Assembly (NCBI GenBank): GCA_038030265.1 | Contig: CM075942.1 | Coordinates: 64,422,926-64,486,925 of the forward strand | Length of the DNA stretch: 64,000 bases | Source: Corythucha ciliata | Lineage: Eukaryota > Arthropoda > Insecta > Hemiptera > Tingidae | Direction of reading: 5' to 3' | Shown: positions 11,696-24,515 of the stretch, in pieces | How positions within the stretch are numbered: the first letter of the stretch is position 1 | Layout: every line of letters starts with the position of its first letter | The notes under the pieces: model-generated | Told to the model about the DNA's origin: nothing | The model's input: the letters and a program-made list of their open reading frames with translations, nothing else | The model's database searches: none | Translations under genes and position numbers: made by a program

Positions 11696-13310
11696 GAGCC
11701 GCGAATAAGCGTTTTTTTTTCGCACTTCATATTCAGTCCTACAAAATTTCTTCAGTGAAGTTAGCGATTTGTCTCCATTTTAGCCGCGAATTAGCGATTT
11801 TTCTTGCAATGAATTTGTGTTTTTACTTATTGTATATAGCCGCTGTTGAGCGATTTTTCACAATTTTACCCGTGAAAAGCGCTATTTTCTAATTTTATAG
11901 CCACGAATTTGCTTCCGGAAACTGTGACTTGCCATTTTTAAACAATTCGTTTCAGTGAATTAACAATAATGCTCTCAATTTCTCCCTAAAAAACAATTTT
12001 TCTTTATTTTGGCCGTGAATTGGCGTATTACCTAATTCTAGCCTCCTATAAACAAGCCGTGAATTGAGACTTTTGTTTCTCAATTATTTTCGCCGCGAAT
12101 TAACGCTTTTTCTGAATTTTACCCGCGAATCAGCGGATTTTCCTCATTTAGCAGTGTATTTTAGCGATTTTGTTCACTTTCGGCCACGAAGTTATACCTT
12201 CCGAAGCCGAGAATTGGCGTTTTCTCCACTTTAACCGCGAATTAGCGTTTTTCTCACACTTCAGCGCTTTCTTCTATAACTTTAACAGTGAATTAGCGAT
12301 TTGTGCCAATTTTAGCGCTGGGAATTAGCGATGTTCTCCACCATTTAGTCGTGAATTCGTGATTTTAGCTAGACCGCTATTTTTCCCGATTTTTTCCGCG
12401 GAATAGCACTTTTTCTCGATTTTTCCCGCGAATTAGCTATTTTTTCACTATTAGCCATGAACTAGGGCTTTTTCTCAGATGTAACCATGAACTTGCGTTC
12501 TGAATAAGCCAATAATTCATGTTTTCGTAGTTTCAGGCGCGAATTAGCACTTTTTCGCAAAACCTTTGCTGAATTATCGATTTTTCCCATTTTTCTACCC
12601 GTGAATTAGCATTTCTCGTGATTTTAACGGCGAGTTGTTGTTTTTGGGCCAACCCCGTGGTTTTGAACAAGCCAAGAATTCATTTTTTCGTAGTTTTAGG
12701 CGCGACTTAGCACTTTGCCGCAAAACCATTGCTGAATTATCGATTTTTCGCTATTCTCTATCCGTGAATTAGCATATTTCGTAATTTTAACCGCGAATTG
12801 TTGTTTTTGGGCCAACCCCGTGGTTTTGAATAAGCCAAGAATTCATTTTTTCGTAGTTTTAGGCGCGACTTAGCACTTTGTCGCAAAACCATTGCTGAAT
12901 TATCGATTTTTCACAATTCTCTATCCGTGAATTAGCATATTTCGTAATTTTAACCGCGAATTGTTGTTTTTGGGCCAACCCCGTGGTTTTGAATTAAGCC
13001 AAGAATTCATGTTTTCGTAGTTTTAGGCACAACTTAGCACTTTGTCGCAAAACCATTGCTGAATTATCGATTTTTCGCTATTCTCTATCCGTGAATTAGC
13101 ATATTTCGTAATTTTAACCGCGAATTGTTGTTTTTGGGCCAACACCGTGGTTTTGAATAAGCCAAGAATTCATTTTTTCGTAGTTTTAGGCGCGACTTAG
13201 CACTTTGTCTCAAAATCATTGCTGAATTATCGATTTTTCGCTATTCTCTATCCGTGAATTAGCACGTTTCGTGATTTTAACCGCGAGTTGTTGTTTTTGG
13301 GCCAAACACC
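11696..13310 (+). repeat. Family A array, plus orientation
   Basis: Long degenerate array of TTTTAGCCGCGAATTAGCG units. Its right part changes into a well-ordered higher-order repeat (12641-13294). It is followed directly by a minus-orientation array, so the whole 11.7-15.1 kb block is an inverted pair. Confidence 0.85.
12641..13294 (+). repeat. 163-bp higher-order tandem repeat, four units
   Basis: The marker TTTTTGGGCCAAC starts at 12641, 12804, 12967, 13131 and 13294, giving steps of 163, 163, 164 and 163. Each unit contains GAATAAGCCAAGAATTCAT, GCTGAATTATCGATTTTT and several family A monomers. The units are far more alike than ordinary A monomers, so this block expanded recently. Confidence 0.9.
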
Positions 13311-15060
13311 ACGGTTAAAATTGAGAAAAGTCGCTATAATATTGACAAAAAAAGTGACGCTTTCAGGTTAAAATTGAACAAAAATGGCAAATTCACAAGT
13401 GAAATTGCGAAAAATAGCCCATTCTCGAATAAAAAAGAGAATAGATGCTAGTTCGCCGCGAAATTAACATAAAACGTCGTTTCACAGCTGAGATTGATGA
13501 AAATCGCCAATTTGCAATAGGTCTATTCGTTTGTCGTCCGGAGCTGCACTATTAGCACTGAAAGTACTAACCTTTCATTATTTTTTCGCGTTATTTCACA
13601 TGATAACCCGCGAGGTTGCAAAATTTCGTGCTGCTCGGAGTAGTCCGGGACGACAAACGAATAGACCTATTTTGTGGATATAAAGTTGAGGAAAAACATT
13701 TAATTCGCGGATACAAGGGGAGAAAATCTCTAATTCGCGGCTAAAATTGAAAAAATCACTGATAAGCGCGGCTACAATTAAGAAAAACGCTAATCGTAGA
13801 TTCAAATTCTCTTCTAAACATGGAAAAAATGGCAAATTTGCCGCTTAAATGGAGGAAAACGCTAGTTCTTGGCGCGGGTTGGAAACGCTACTACGCTGCT
13901 AAAATTCAGAAAAAGCGACAATACGCCGCTAAAATTGAGGAAAACATTACTAAATCTCGGATAAAGAAAAGGTGAAATTTCTAATTTAAATACGCCCCTT
14001 CCTTCGTGCCTTCTGACAGGCACGACAGGCAATTTTGGGTGCTAAAATTCGGAAAACCGGTAAATTCATGCACGGCTGTGTGTTAAAAATAACGCTGATT
14101 CACAGCTAGAACTGAGAAGAAGCAATAATCTGTAACTAAAAGTAAATATAAAATTGCTAATGCGGTGCTAAAATGTGAAAAACCGCCAATTTGCCTTTAA
14201 TATGTAGAAAATTAATAATTAGTCAGGCCAAAATTAAGAGAAAGGTCACATTTAAGCCTAAATCAAGCAAAATTGATAATTTGCGGCTAAAAATGGAAAA
14301 AATCATCAATTTTCAGCTAAAAATGCGCAAAACGCCAATTTGTGACCAAAATTGAGAAAATTCGCTAATTCACAGGTTTGAAAGGCAGCTGAGACTTTGC
14401 TAAAATTTTATAAAAGCACTAATTCGCGGCTAAAGCGCTAATTAAGAAAAAATCTAATTTGAGTTTAAAAAATGAGTAAACGCCAATTCGCGGCTTCTGA
14501 AGCCAAATTTTGAGGCTGAAATTGAGAAACACCGCCAATTTATTGCAATAGGTGAAAAAACCGCTTAATTCGCGAGTAAAACTGGGAAAAATCGCTAGTG
14601 CGTACCAAATGGTGAACAAAAAAAAATCCTAATTTGTGAAAAACCCTCTGGGGCTAATATTGGGGAAATCAATTAGGAAAACCGTTCAAATTGAGAAAAT
14701 TGCTAATCCTCCGCTGAAAAAAAATTTAAAAAATCGCTAATTTGCTGCTAAAATTGAGGAAAACACCAAAACTTGTGGAAAAGTAAGAAACATCGCTCAC
14801 GGGATAAAACGCTACTTTGTTGCTAAAGTTGAGAAAATGCGCACATCCATGGCTATGGGAGGGAATGGGGCAAAACTGCTAAATTGAGAAAAGCGCTAAT
14901 TTGCGGGTAAATTTGACAAAAAGCACTCATTCATGACTCATGGGGAGAAATTCGCGGCAGGTCATAAGCGCTATAATTGGCGGATAGAAAAGGGAAAATC
15001 GCGGTAATTCGTGACTAAAATAAGGAAAAGGCTAATTAAAAAATTATATTTCTTGTTTAT
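13311..15060 (-). repeat. Family A array, minus orientation
   Basis: Units read GCTAATTCGCGGCTAAAATT with GAGAAAA spacers. It aligns over its length with 59690-61170: both begin after a GTTGTTTTTGGRCCAA motif, and both end with TTTCTTGTTTATACAGAGAC. This shows that a long parent sequence, not only single monomers, was copied. Confidence 0.85.
13520..13667. mobile_element. 148-bp MITE flanked by TA
   Basis: Terminal inverted repeats GGTCTATTCGTTTGTCGTCC (left) and its complement (right) are flanked on both sides by TA (13518-13519 and 13668-13669). The paralogous array near 59792 lacks the insertion (TTTGCAATGTGCGGGC), giving an approximate empty site. A TA duplication fits Tc1/mariner-type mobilisation. 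No transposase is encoded. Confidence 0.85.
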
Positions 15061-15145
15061 ACAGAGACGTAGGAGCCCCTTGGAGATTTCCGTCCCGGGC
15101 CTCGATATTGGTGTAGGTCCGCCAGCGTCACTTGCGTAGACAAAC
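15061..15145. other. Unclassified GC-richer junction
   Basis: Begins CAGAGACGTAGGAGCCCC, which resembles the CAGRGGCGTAGG terminus of the hAT-like element at 58430-61273. In the paralogous copy at 61176 the same position reads CAGAGACTTAGG. Confidence 0.3.
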
Positions 15146-15790
15146 CTGTTTTTAAGACCCAAATTTATTGGGTTTTGGCTCTTTCAGGAACCAAATATTG
15201 TGGTTGTTGCTCTTTCAAAACCCGTTTTTGCTTACTTTCACTCTTTCCTGGTTGTATAGCCAAATTTTGGGTTCCTTCAAAACCTAAATTTCGGGATTTC
15301 GGATTTGGCAATATTTGACGCATGTGTGGCTTTTTGGGGGTGCAAAACTGTCGTTTTAGTTGGTTTTTTAGTGTGCAAACTCAGATAAAGTTGTTCTTGA
15401 TGAGACAACACCAAACAATTGGTTTTCCAGCCAAGAAAATCTTCTATTTTTTTTTTGTGTGTGATCTAGACCCCCCCCCCCCCACAAAGGATTCTTCAGC
15501 GGGTGAAACTCACGAAAGTTTGTTTGTAGTGATCCTTAACCGCAGCAAAAATGATTGTTTAGGGTGCAAAATCCGTGAAATTATGTTTTTTTTAGCGAGG
15601 TCATACCCGCAAAAATAATTTGTTAGAGTGCCAAATCCGCGAAACTGGGTTTTGCCCAGATTAATCTGCGAAATTAGTTATTATGTGAGCAAAATCCAGG
15701 GATTGGTTCATTTTATGAGCCAGACCCGCCAAAAAACAGTTTTTTAGAGTGAAAAATCCACGAATTTTTAATTTTTTTGTAAACTAAAGG
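15146..15790 (+). repeat. Family C array
   Basis: Units of about 30-35 bp with GAGTGCCAAATCCGCGAAA and GAGCCAGACCCGCC cores. A C run of twelve lies near 15472-15483. Confidence 0.7.
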
Positions 15791-18330
15791 TAAATTATAA
15801 TAGTTATCTAACATAAGTCTACTGTGCGAAATGTTTTGTATTCAGTCGAACGGTTTTTTATTGATTTACATTGTCAAGTTTTTACTTGACGCCGTTTTGA
15901 ACGCCGTTATAAGCGTTTCTGGCTGAGAATCAATTCCCCCCCCCCAACCATTTTCGGGTACCAGGCCCAAAAATAAAATGATTGTTGACCCTACAAAAGA
16001 TGGCTATCGGTGTTGACCAATATGTGTCCTTAGATACTGTGCAATTATTATGGTTATTCAGCAATTATTGATGGTTATGTGACAGATAGAAAGAATAAAT
16101 AACAATGCCAAGCCATCATTTGAAACGTTCGGGTTTTTTGCGTCTACACCGCTTTTAGACCAGCTGAATTCCGCCAATAAATACTTGATGTATCAGGTTG
16201 ATGTAAACCCCAACCTCTCCTCTTCTTTCCTTCTCTGTGGAGGAGAACGCTCGACCGATTCGAATCAGTCTAATTATTATTTTTAAAAGCGGAACTATTA
16301 AACTGTCAAACCATAGTTCCTTGTGTGGGTGTTTAGAATGGAAATCGCCCGCCGATAATAATTACCAAGACGCAATTATTTCTTTGAGAAGTGGACAAGT
16401 GCGTAAAGCTTTTATGATCCCGTTTCTGAACCAAATTACATTCCAACTTAAATGTTTTCACACTAACATTTTTCAATCCCCAATAAAACTTCAGAACTAT
16501 AACGTCACCGAATGTGCACCCTCGTGTTGTTATCTGTCTGCGATCTTACTCCTCGCCATAAGTCTGAAGACACCAATTATAAACAATATAGCGTTGGGTG
16601 GCATTGCACGCCCATTCAAAAAAAAAAAAAAAAGTCATTGCCTCACACAAGTTATTGTAAGCAAATATACACCCGACCTCTTCACCGTCACTCTCACTCT
16701 CTCTCTCTCTCTCTTTCCTTGATCGCACCACGCTCTCAACCCATCTCTCTCACAAACACGCATTCAAAGTTACTTGATTCAGTGAATGATTTTCGCTGTC
16801 TTTATTTTTCTTTCTTGCTCTCTACTCTTTTATTTTTTCCATACTATACAAGGTGAGCGGGGGCGTTACTAACCACGATCGTCCTTGCACATCTCGTGCA
16901 TCAAAAACGCCTCCCACTACGACCAAGCAGCACAGGATAGGAAGAAATAGAGGGCGTGTGTCACAAGAAAATTGATTCAAGAAATGCGCCCACCTTATTC
17001 CCCCCCCCCCTTGGCAATCGTAAAATGTATGGCGTTTGTAAGATGTAAGTGCATGTGAATGAGGTTTGCACAATAATCCCTCGACAGATCGTTCAAACAA
17101 ATCTGCAGGTGACATTTTTGGCCGCCAATCCCATTTGACCTTAGTTCATGAACAAGTAAACATGTGTAATAACTATAACTCGGTGTTTCCGGCTATTGCG
17201 ACTCTCGAAAAACACTGCCTCCAAGAGAAAATTGATGCGATAAAGACAGGAATAGCTTTAATGACCACCTATACATATAGTCCAATTGGTGATGTCTCTC
17301 GGTATATCTTTTCCTCGGAAGGAACATTTTGCGGAGAGGACACAATATATACTGGAATGCTTTTGTTCATATTGTTTTATTAACCTTAACTACTATTATG
17401 GGCCTGCCCCGACGTGAACCATGCCCCGCCTTTGCTTGCTGCAAGCCTCATGATTCATGCGTTTTTTATTTTTGTTTGCATCACCCACCATCGTCGTTCT
17501 CGTTGGACACAGCCTTAAGCCCCTTTATCCGAAAAAACAAGTATTTTAAACATAGAAGTAAAACAAATAAAAAGTAGTTTAGTCAAACACTTATTATAAA
17601 CAAGGAGTAACACAGTTATTCGGGGGGGGGGGGATAAGAGAGACGAGCGATAAAATAAAATGGGAGAAAAAAAAAGAAGAGCAAGGACCTCATGAACAGA
17701 TACTCAACGTTAAAAAAATAATCTTTCAACACTTTTTCAACTAATTTCGGGTCGTTAAGAATCTAATAATTTTGCGCCCACCAGTTACTTTATAATGCAG
17801 AAGGAAACGAGAGAGGCAAGGACACAGGCGGAACGGAACCGTTCGAAATAAAGCGCGGCCGTTGTTTAACTGAAAGGTACACGAACTCAATTCTTGTTAA
17901 AAGATTAAAAATATAAAATGAAAATGAAATCGGATAAAAAGGCCTTCAAAGTCAATGAACTCTGTAAAAACTTAATGTTAGTCTCAGTGTTGAATTGTTT
18001 GAAAACGCCAAAAGACACACTCCTAAGGATATGACAATTATTGAGTACAATGGAGATATACGAATGGAGTAATTATACGAATTACGTACATATTACGTAC
18101 TCAGTCGTTTTCAAGGTTAAAAATCAGGAAGATGGTCCGATATGAGATGTCCGCAAAGATTAAATAATTCCATAAATTAAATAATTTACCCTAAAATAAG
18201 ATCATAATCACTTCCAACTGTGAAAATTCACTGTGAGCGAAAGTTACCAACGTCGGTTTAGATTTTAGGGCAGCCATTGTATTTCTTTGATACGGCTTCC
18301 GTTACTCTGGACTTAAGACCTTCCTAGACC
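15791..18330. other. Intron DNA, no gene recognised
   Basis: Mostly unique DNA. It contains a C run at about 15937-15946, a CT microsatellite at about 16688-16716, and G runs at 17621-17630 and nearby. The longest frame (16237-16722, 161 codons) runs through a homopolymer and the microsatellite and has no protein-like features. Confidence 0.5.
16688..16716 (+). repeat. CT microsatellite
   Basis: Runs of CTCTCTCT over about 29 bp. Confidence 0.85.
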
Positions 18331-18332
18331 AG

Positions 18333-18352
18333 TGATTCTCAACCAGGTGAGG
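18333..18352 (+). mobile_element. hAT-like terminal motif
   Basis: CAGTGATTCTCAACCAGGTG followed by eleven or more G is the classic start of Charlie-type hAT elements. No matching right end was found before 24 kb, so the element is truncated or the other end has decayed. Confidence 0.5.
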
Positions 18353-18654
18353 GGGGGGGGGTGCAAGCGATTTCCAGAGAGGGCGTTAACTTGTCCGCAT
18401 GATGCCTCTAACGTTGAGAACAACCATACAAATATATCGCGGAATCTTCAGGAACATCACATTGTTGTTTCTTTACGCTGCCGCGTGAGTCCCTCAGTCT
18501 ATACTCATCAATTGAGAAATGCAGTCGGCAGGCATATCGATAGAGGGGGGGGGGAGTGTACTTGGTTCTTACTCCCCGGGACCGGTATTCCTGGGAGGGG
18601 GGGGGCAGATTACAAAAATCAAGGAAAGGAAGAAAATAGGGAAAGCTTCATTGG

Positions 18655-19225
18655 AGCTCAACTATGGTTGGAGCATAGCTGTAGTTGTAGTTAGACCTTT
18701 GCTGTGGTTGGACCATTGCAGTGGTTGTATCTTTCCTGTGGTTGAGAGTCGGCAGTGGTTATGTGTTTGTTGTAGTTGGACCTTTGCTATGGTTGGAACT
18801 TTGCTGTGGTTAGACCTTTGCTGTGGTTAGACCTTTGCTGAGGTTGGACCATTGCAGTGGTTGGACCCTTCCTGCGGTGAAGGCCCAACCACAGCAAAGG
18901 TATAACCACGGCAAAGCTCCAATCATAGCAAAGGTCCAACTACAACAAAGGCATAACCACTGCAGAGCTCTCAACTGCAGCAAAGGTCCAACCACAGCAA
19001 AGGTCCAACCACAGCAAAGGTCCAACCACACCAAAGGTCTAACCACAGCAAAGGTCTAAACACAGCAAAGGTCCAACCACAGCAGAGCTCTCAACCACAG
19101 GAAAGGTCCAACCACTGCAATGGTCAAACCATTGCAAAGGTCCAACCACAGCAAAGGTCTAACCACAGCAAAGGTCTAACTGCAGCAAAGGTCTAACCTT
19201 AGTGAAGGTCCAACCACGTATCTTA
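18655..19225. repeat. Family D 17-bp palindromic array
   Basis: The left half (18655-18880) repeats TGCTGTGGTTGGACCTT on the plus strand. At about 18880 the orientation flips, and 18885-19225 repeats the reverse complement, AAGGTCCAACCACAGCA. Because 17 is not a multiple of three, all frames run open for about 80-100 codons, so the frames here are not evidence of genes. Confidence 0.9.
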
Positions 19226-20040
19226 GAGGGCTTTTTACTCAATTTTAGCCGTTAATTTGCGTTTTTCTCCATTTTAGCCGTAAAATTGCTGATTTTTTTC
19301 ATTTGCATCCGCGAACTAATGTTTCGTCTAGACTTTATCCGCGATATCTAGCGTTTTTCTCAAATTTCATCCATAAAACATCGATTTATCAGAATTTTAG
19401 CCGCAAATTAATTAGCGATTATGTTTAGTTTTGTCCCTGAACTATATAAGACTTTTCAATTTTAGCTGCTAAATTAGCAGCAGTTTTTGCAATTTTTCTC
19501 AATTTTAGCCCCGAATTGTCCTTTTGTCTGTGTGTAGTTTTTTTTTTTTTTTTTTTTTTTCAATTGTAGCCACGTTTTTTTCACCACTTTTATAGCCACA
19601 TTTTTTGCCTTTTCTGTATTTTACGCGCTTGTGAATAAGCAAAAACGGGGCATCACGTATCAATTCACCAAAGAACAGCAAATTAGCGTTTTTTCTTCAT
19701 TTTAGCCATGCAGTGGAATATCTGTACATCGCGAGCGATTTTTTCTCAATTTTGGTCTGGAAGTGTCGTCAAGATACCGCGAATGAACGACCCTTTTTCA
19801 CAGTTTCAGCCACAAATATTAGCGCTTTTTCCTAAACTTTTGCTGCACACTTGCCCAAAGAACAGCAATTAGTGCGCCTTCTCATCTTTATCCGCTTATA
19901 AAGGACCAAAAAATTCTGTGGATGAGCGTGTTTGCTCCATTTTAGCCGCCAAGTTACCTCCAACCAATTCTCTCAATTTAACCTTCGGATATCGCTTTTG
20001 TGGGCTGAATCGCGAATATTCAGCTAAACTCTTTGCTTAT
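19226..20040 (+). repeat. Family A array, plus orientation
   Basis: Degenerate units of TTTTAGCCGYRAATTAGCG with a long T run at 19538-19560. Confidence 0.8.
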
Positions 20041-20084
20041 CACCTGTAGCGTTTCATTCCGACCCAGAAGACGGAAAAAGCCCT

Positions 20085-20650
20085 AATTTTTCGATCTTTA
20101 AGTTTTCCGTGGACCTCGTTACGCAACTGATTCACCAATAGAAATGAGACCCACGACATTTTGCTTTCGAAAGAGCAAATTCCGACAGGAATTTGGGGTT
20201 TAAAAAAGCAAAATTGCCTGAAATTGGGTTTTGAAGGAGACGAATACGGAGATTTTTCGTTTGAAAATCCGTGTAACAGGAGTTTTTAACAGCCAAAATA
20301 ACAACATTTGGCTTTTTTGGTTTTTGAATTAACCAAAATTACCTACAGGAAGAGCTTATAGCCATGAAATTATGTGTATCATTAATCGTAAATCGCCGAA
20401 TTTTGGTTTTAAAAGAGCTAAATCCAAGAAATTTGGTTTCGAAAGAGCGTAGGACCGTGAAATTGGGGTTTGAAAGAGCCAAACCAGCGAAATTTTGTTC
20501 TTGATAGATCAAAAAATCCCTAAAATTTGGATTTGAACGAGTTGAACGCGTAAAATTTGGTTTTGAGAAGTCGAAACTTGGGTTTAAAAGTAGACTCAAT
20601 TGCGATATTTGGTTTTAGGAAGAGTCAAATGCGTTCAGCTTATCAGACAC
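20085..20650 (+). repeat. Family C array
   Basis: Units such as TTTGAAAGAGCCAAACCAGC and GAAATTTGGTTTTGAAAGAG repeat about 15 times. The 86-codon minus-strand frame here is periodic with the repeat. Confidence 0.75.
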
Positions 20651-20819
20651 ATTGAGCTAAAATGCCTGGTTTTTAGTAGAATATTCTGGATTCTGGGGCC
20701 GTCTTCCCAAAGTTCTTGTTTAAATCAAATCACCTGAATGAATTCACCTAGATTCTCACAATTAGGTGAATAGGATAAGTGCAGAGGGAGGGAAGAGTGA
20801 GAACACGTTTTACCGCCTC

Positions 20820-21110
20820 CCCGTCACAGATTGGACAATTGCTGTGGTTGGACCATTGATGTGTCTGAATATTTCCTGTGGTTGAATCTTGGCTTTGGTT
20901 TCAACCTTTGCTGAGGCTGGGCCTTATTATGTGCTTGCGGTTTGCTGCCATTGGAGGTTCTACTGTAGTTACAGCTTCGCTGCGGGTTGGTTAGCCAATG
21001 GCTGTGGCTGGGCCTTACGGGGTCATTGTACTGTTGTTTGGGAACCTCTTGGTGGTTTTGGAGTTTGGCTGCGATTGGAGCTTTACTGATGTGGTTGGTG
21101 ATGAAAGCCT
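20820..21110 (+). repeat. Family D remnant
   Basis: Diverged TGCTGTGGTTGGACC units. The array becomes unrecognisable near 21100, just before a C run at 21119-21130. Confidence 0.65.
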
Positions 21111-21700
21111 TTCGAGAATGCCCCCCCCCCCATTCACTGAGTTTCGTCCCTGAGCTCGGAATACTCTCTCCACGGCCCTTGGCAGCAGGTCTCGATTAAA
21201 AATATGCGCCAAAGGGGACTCTGTCATTGCCCCTAAAAGTGGCCAAAAATTAGCGTTTGGCCTTTGCGCAAGGGCCTGGACATGACCACTGTCTTCACGT
21301 TCTGAAAACGTGCGCAAGTGGCCCAAAACGGGTGCGTCATAGTGAGAAGGCAGACCCATATTAGTGGATTATGCTGGTTGGCCCAAATTCAAAGTTTTTC
21401 GTGGTTTTTCGGGTCTTTAACAAGTCTGTTTAAAAAAAAAAGATCGTAATACACTGCATTGGAGGGAAGGGGGGCGGGAAACTTGCGATAAATGATTTGT
21501 TACAGTGAGCCTGATCAGCGAAAATTGTTTTTTGACGAGAAAAATCCTCAAAATTGGTTTTGTTACGCAGAAAAATTCGATTTTGTCAAAAAGCCATCAA
21601 GCTGTATGTAAACTCGCTCAGTGCAATCGACGAATTATTTATACCTGTTTAGTCATCCTTATTGCTTGTTGCAACCAAAATGAATTCGAATGAAAAATGA
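21111..21700. other. Mixed spacer with family C traces
   Basis: No gene seen. Short stretches such as CTGATCAGCGAAAATTG around 21510-21590 look like decayed family C units. Confidence 0.35.
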
Positions 21701-23618
21701 TAATAAATAAATTAAATAACTTACATTATACAAACCATTTTCAAAATAATAGAGGTCTGAGCAACAATATACCAACATTTATTATCCCTCGTTCGTTTCT
21801 ATGCCTATAGGAAGCCGAAAAAAAGGCGTAGGAAACGCCGTGGGAAACCGCGCCTCTTTTAAAGGGTTTTGTGACACCCAATGATGATAAAAATAATAAT
21901 GAGAGGGAGAGTGAACCCTACAAAGGCAAGGAGATGGGGGGGGGACCGATGAGACAGACAATAACTAGAATTGAAGAAGTGCCCTCATCACTTTCTCAAC
22001 CCTGTGAACTTTTATTGAAGTATTTGGTTAGGTCCAGACAAGTGGTGATGAAGCTATCTCGGCCATTATTATTTCGTCAACATTTTTTTTTTTTTTATCA
22101 TCTTTTTAGACCTGGTGGCTCAATAGTGTCTTACACTAAGGTTTCACAGATATTCTGTTTAAATCTGAATTTATAGTTTGAGCACGACTTCTGAGACAAG
22201 AAAATTCAGAGACGCTCGAATTACGTGGCGAAAGAAAAAATAATCGGATGTGGAGTGGTATAAAACTATGTTAGTTTAGGCTCACCTTTTGAACCAATAT
22301 CGTAAATCCAAGCTATAATAAAATACATTCGGTTTCGCCCTCGTGAATTAAGATGGAAAATAATTGGACTCATCAAAAATTTCGTTTGTAAGGTACGACA
22401 TAACGAACCAAAGAAATCCCTCCGCATGAAATAGAATTGATGTAATGTCTCTGTGAGGGGCCACAGTCCCAACCGAGGCATGCAAATAACATGTTGGGTG
22501 GTCCAATACACCCCACCACCACCCGTTCCAAGTACAACTAGATTTTTTTTTTTTTTTTTTAGCTGTCTCTTCTCTCTCTCTACTTCCACAATTGCTTTTA
22601 AAGAAATCTCCCCGATATGCTAACCTTTTCTTTGCATCACACATTGTAATAAGAATGTCAAAAGAAAAACAGGAAATCGTACATCAATAGAAGTAGTCTT
22701 TCCATGTGAAAAATAATAAAACGGGATTTCAAGTAGGGGGGAAAAAGAATAAAAAAAGAGAGGTTTAATTGCTTATCTTCTTCATAGCCGTACAGCGGCG
22801 GGCGGCTTCTTAGGCGCCGTATACTATACACGCCGGTTATGGACAATTCGGGTTCAACTTACACCCCTCTCGCCGCCACAACAGTCTTTCTCTATCACAT
22901 TACAATGTTCTGACAAATATAAAATTTTAATTTAAACTATCGTTAACAGGAAATCTTCCACTTGTTCTAAAGGCAAAGCGTAGGCTGAAAACCAAAAAAA
23001 CTTTGAATAATGTTTTGTTCTAAATCACTGCATTCCTTGTTATGAAATAATCAATTATGTTAAACACGCTCTCGACAAGAACAGTTTGTCTGGAAAGGCA
23101 GGAGAAGAGTTTTTTTTTCTTTAAAGTACAGCATTCCTGTGGGATAATTTATGAAACGAGAAGACTTCTTCTCTTCCAAACTGTTTCTAACTTCATGGGC
23201 TACCGAGTGATAGTTGTTAAGACAAAAAGCATTGAGACAATTAAGATGCATTAAGACTGACATATAAGGGGGTAGCTCAATTTATTAAATTGATCTTTTT
23301 AGTGACTCTCCAACAACAATGCGCTCATTCATCCCTTCAACCACCCTAAAATAATAACCTTTTCCTATAAAACCCCCCCTGGAGCCCGATGGTACAACTT
23401 GATTGAACGATTTAAAAGGCCTTTTTCACGTGACCCAGCCTTCATTATAACACACACTAATCATATGCGGGTTTTTTTTTAGAGACTAACTGCTGTGAAG
23501 AACTTTACGGTCTGTCACACCCTCTTGGCCTGAGACCGCAATATATCCTAATAAATTTTGTTACGTGATCCAACAGAGTTACACGAGTTTAGGTACTGGT
23601 AAAAAAAAAAGTACTTAC
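21701..23618. other. Intron DNA, no gene recognised
   Basis: Unique AT-rich DNA with several A/T homopolymers (22084-22097, 22542-22560). Frames of 60-107 codons on both strands lack recognisable domains. Confidence 0.5.
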
Positions 23619-23767
23619 ACTGAACAGAAGAATCATTGTCTTCATCACTGTCGATGTGTGGAATTGACGTGTCCATTTCAAATACAGGAGGGGTTTGAAT
23701 GGACGAGTCTCTTTTCGTGATTTGAGGTGAGTCGACTGGCGGAAAGGCAATGTCCAAAAGAGGCAAC
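23619..23767 (-). CDS. Exon of unidentified gene
   Basis: A 149-bp exon. Read on the minus strand, a T run and GCCTATGACAG form the acceptor, and the donor is CAGT followed by GTAAGTAC. Its first base completes the AG left by the exon ending at 36028 to give Arg. Its last base starts a codon completed by the exon at 8517. It encodes about 49 residues with the acidic stretch HIDSDEDNDSS and SSIQTPPVFEMD, likely a disordered region. No family was recognised. Confidence 0.75.
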
Positions 23768-24235
23768 CTGTCATAGGCAAAAAAAAAAAAACATTAAAAC
23801 TCAAAACAGTCATGAAATCCAAAGGTAAATTTCAACCCTTTCCGAAGATTCTCGGTCCCAGTGTTTTAATTGACTCACTACCAACCGAAATTAAAAAAAA
23901 GGAAAGAGCTGAATGACGTATTCATAAATCATGCGAGAAAATTTTATCGCACTTCCGACTACTAAGTGCAGTGATTAAAGAAGGATTACATCATCCCCTT
24001 TCCGAGGAATAAAGCGACAGGAGAACTAGAGAATGCGTAATGAATCTCATTAACCAGCTTCGGTCAGAACTAGAAGTCATTGGGAAACTTTCAAACGATT
24101 TATCACTAGGCGTACGTTTTAGTGCATTTCACATTATGAAAATATGCCCTACTAGTTTTATATTTTATTCGCACTCCATGCCCCGTAAGTAGCCAATTAC
24201 TGTACAGTACAAATAGTGCCGTGAACCTGCCAAAT
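23768..24235. other. Intron DNA, no gene recognised
   Basis: Unique sequence upstream (minus strand) of the exon at 23767. It contains the A/T tract that serves as that exon's polypyrimidine tract. Confidence 0.5.
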
Positions 24236-24515
24236 TCAACGAAAACTGTCACATTCGTTTGTTTACGTTTATTTTGCCGAAATATTCGTTTTTTCACCCT
24301 TTCAAATACGACATTTCAAAAAAACATTATGTGTGCGGCTAAGTTCAAGCAACCCGACACATGAGCCTGATCGTTTGTTTAGCGGCATATTCCCTTGAAA
24401 CGTCGTTTGTTTACGATTGTTTAGCCGAAATCTTCGTTTGTTTAGCCTCCCAAATTACCTACAATTAAAATTAGCCACGAATAAGTGTGCGCGGCCAACT
24501 TCACGCAACCCGACA
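24236..24515 (-). repeat. Family F remnant, minus orientation
   Basis: Repeats of TTCGTTTGTTTAGCC and TCGTTTGTTTACG with CAACCCGACAC boundaries. It is the reverse complement of the array at 34790-35500. Confidence 0.7.

Noticed and set aside
16237..16722. 161-codon plus-strand frame
   Set aside because: It crosses an A run and a CT microsatellite, has no domain, and lies in an intron of the minus-strand gene.
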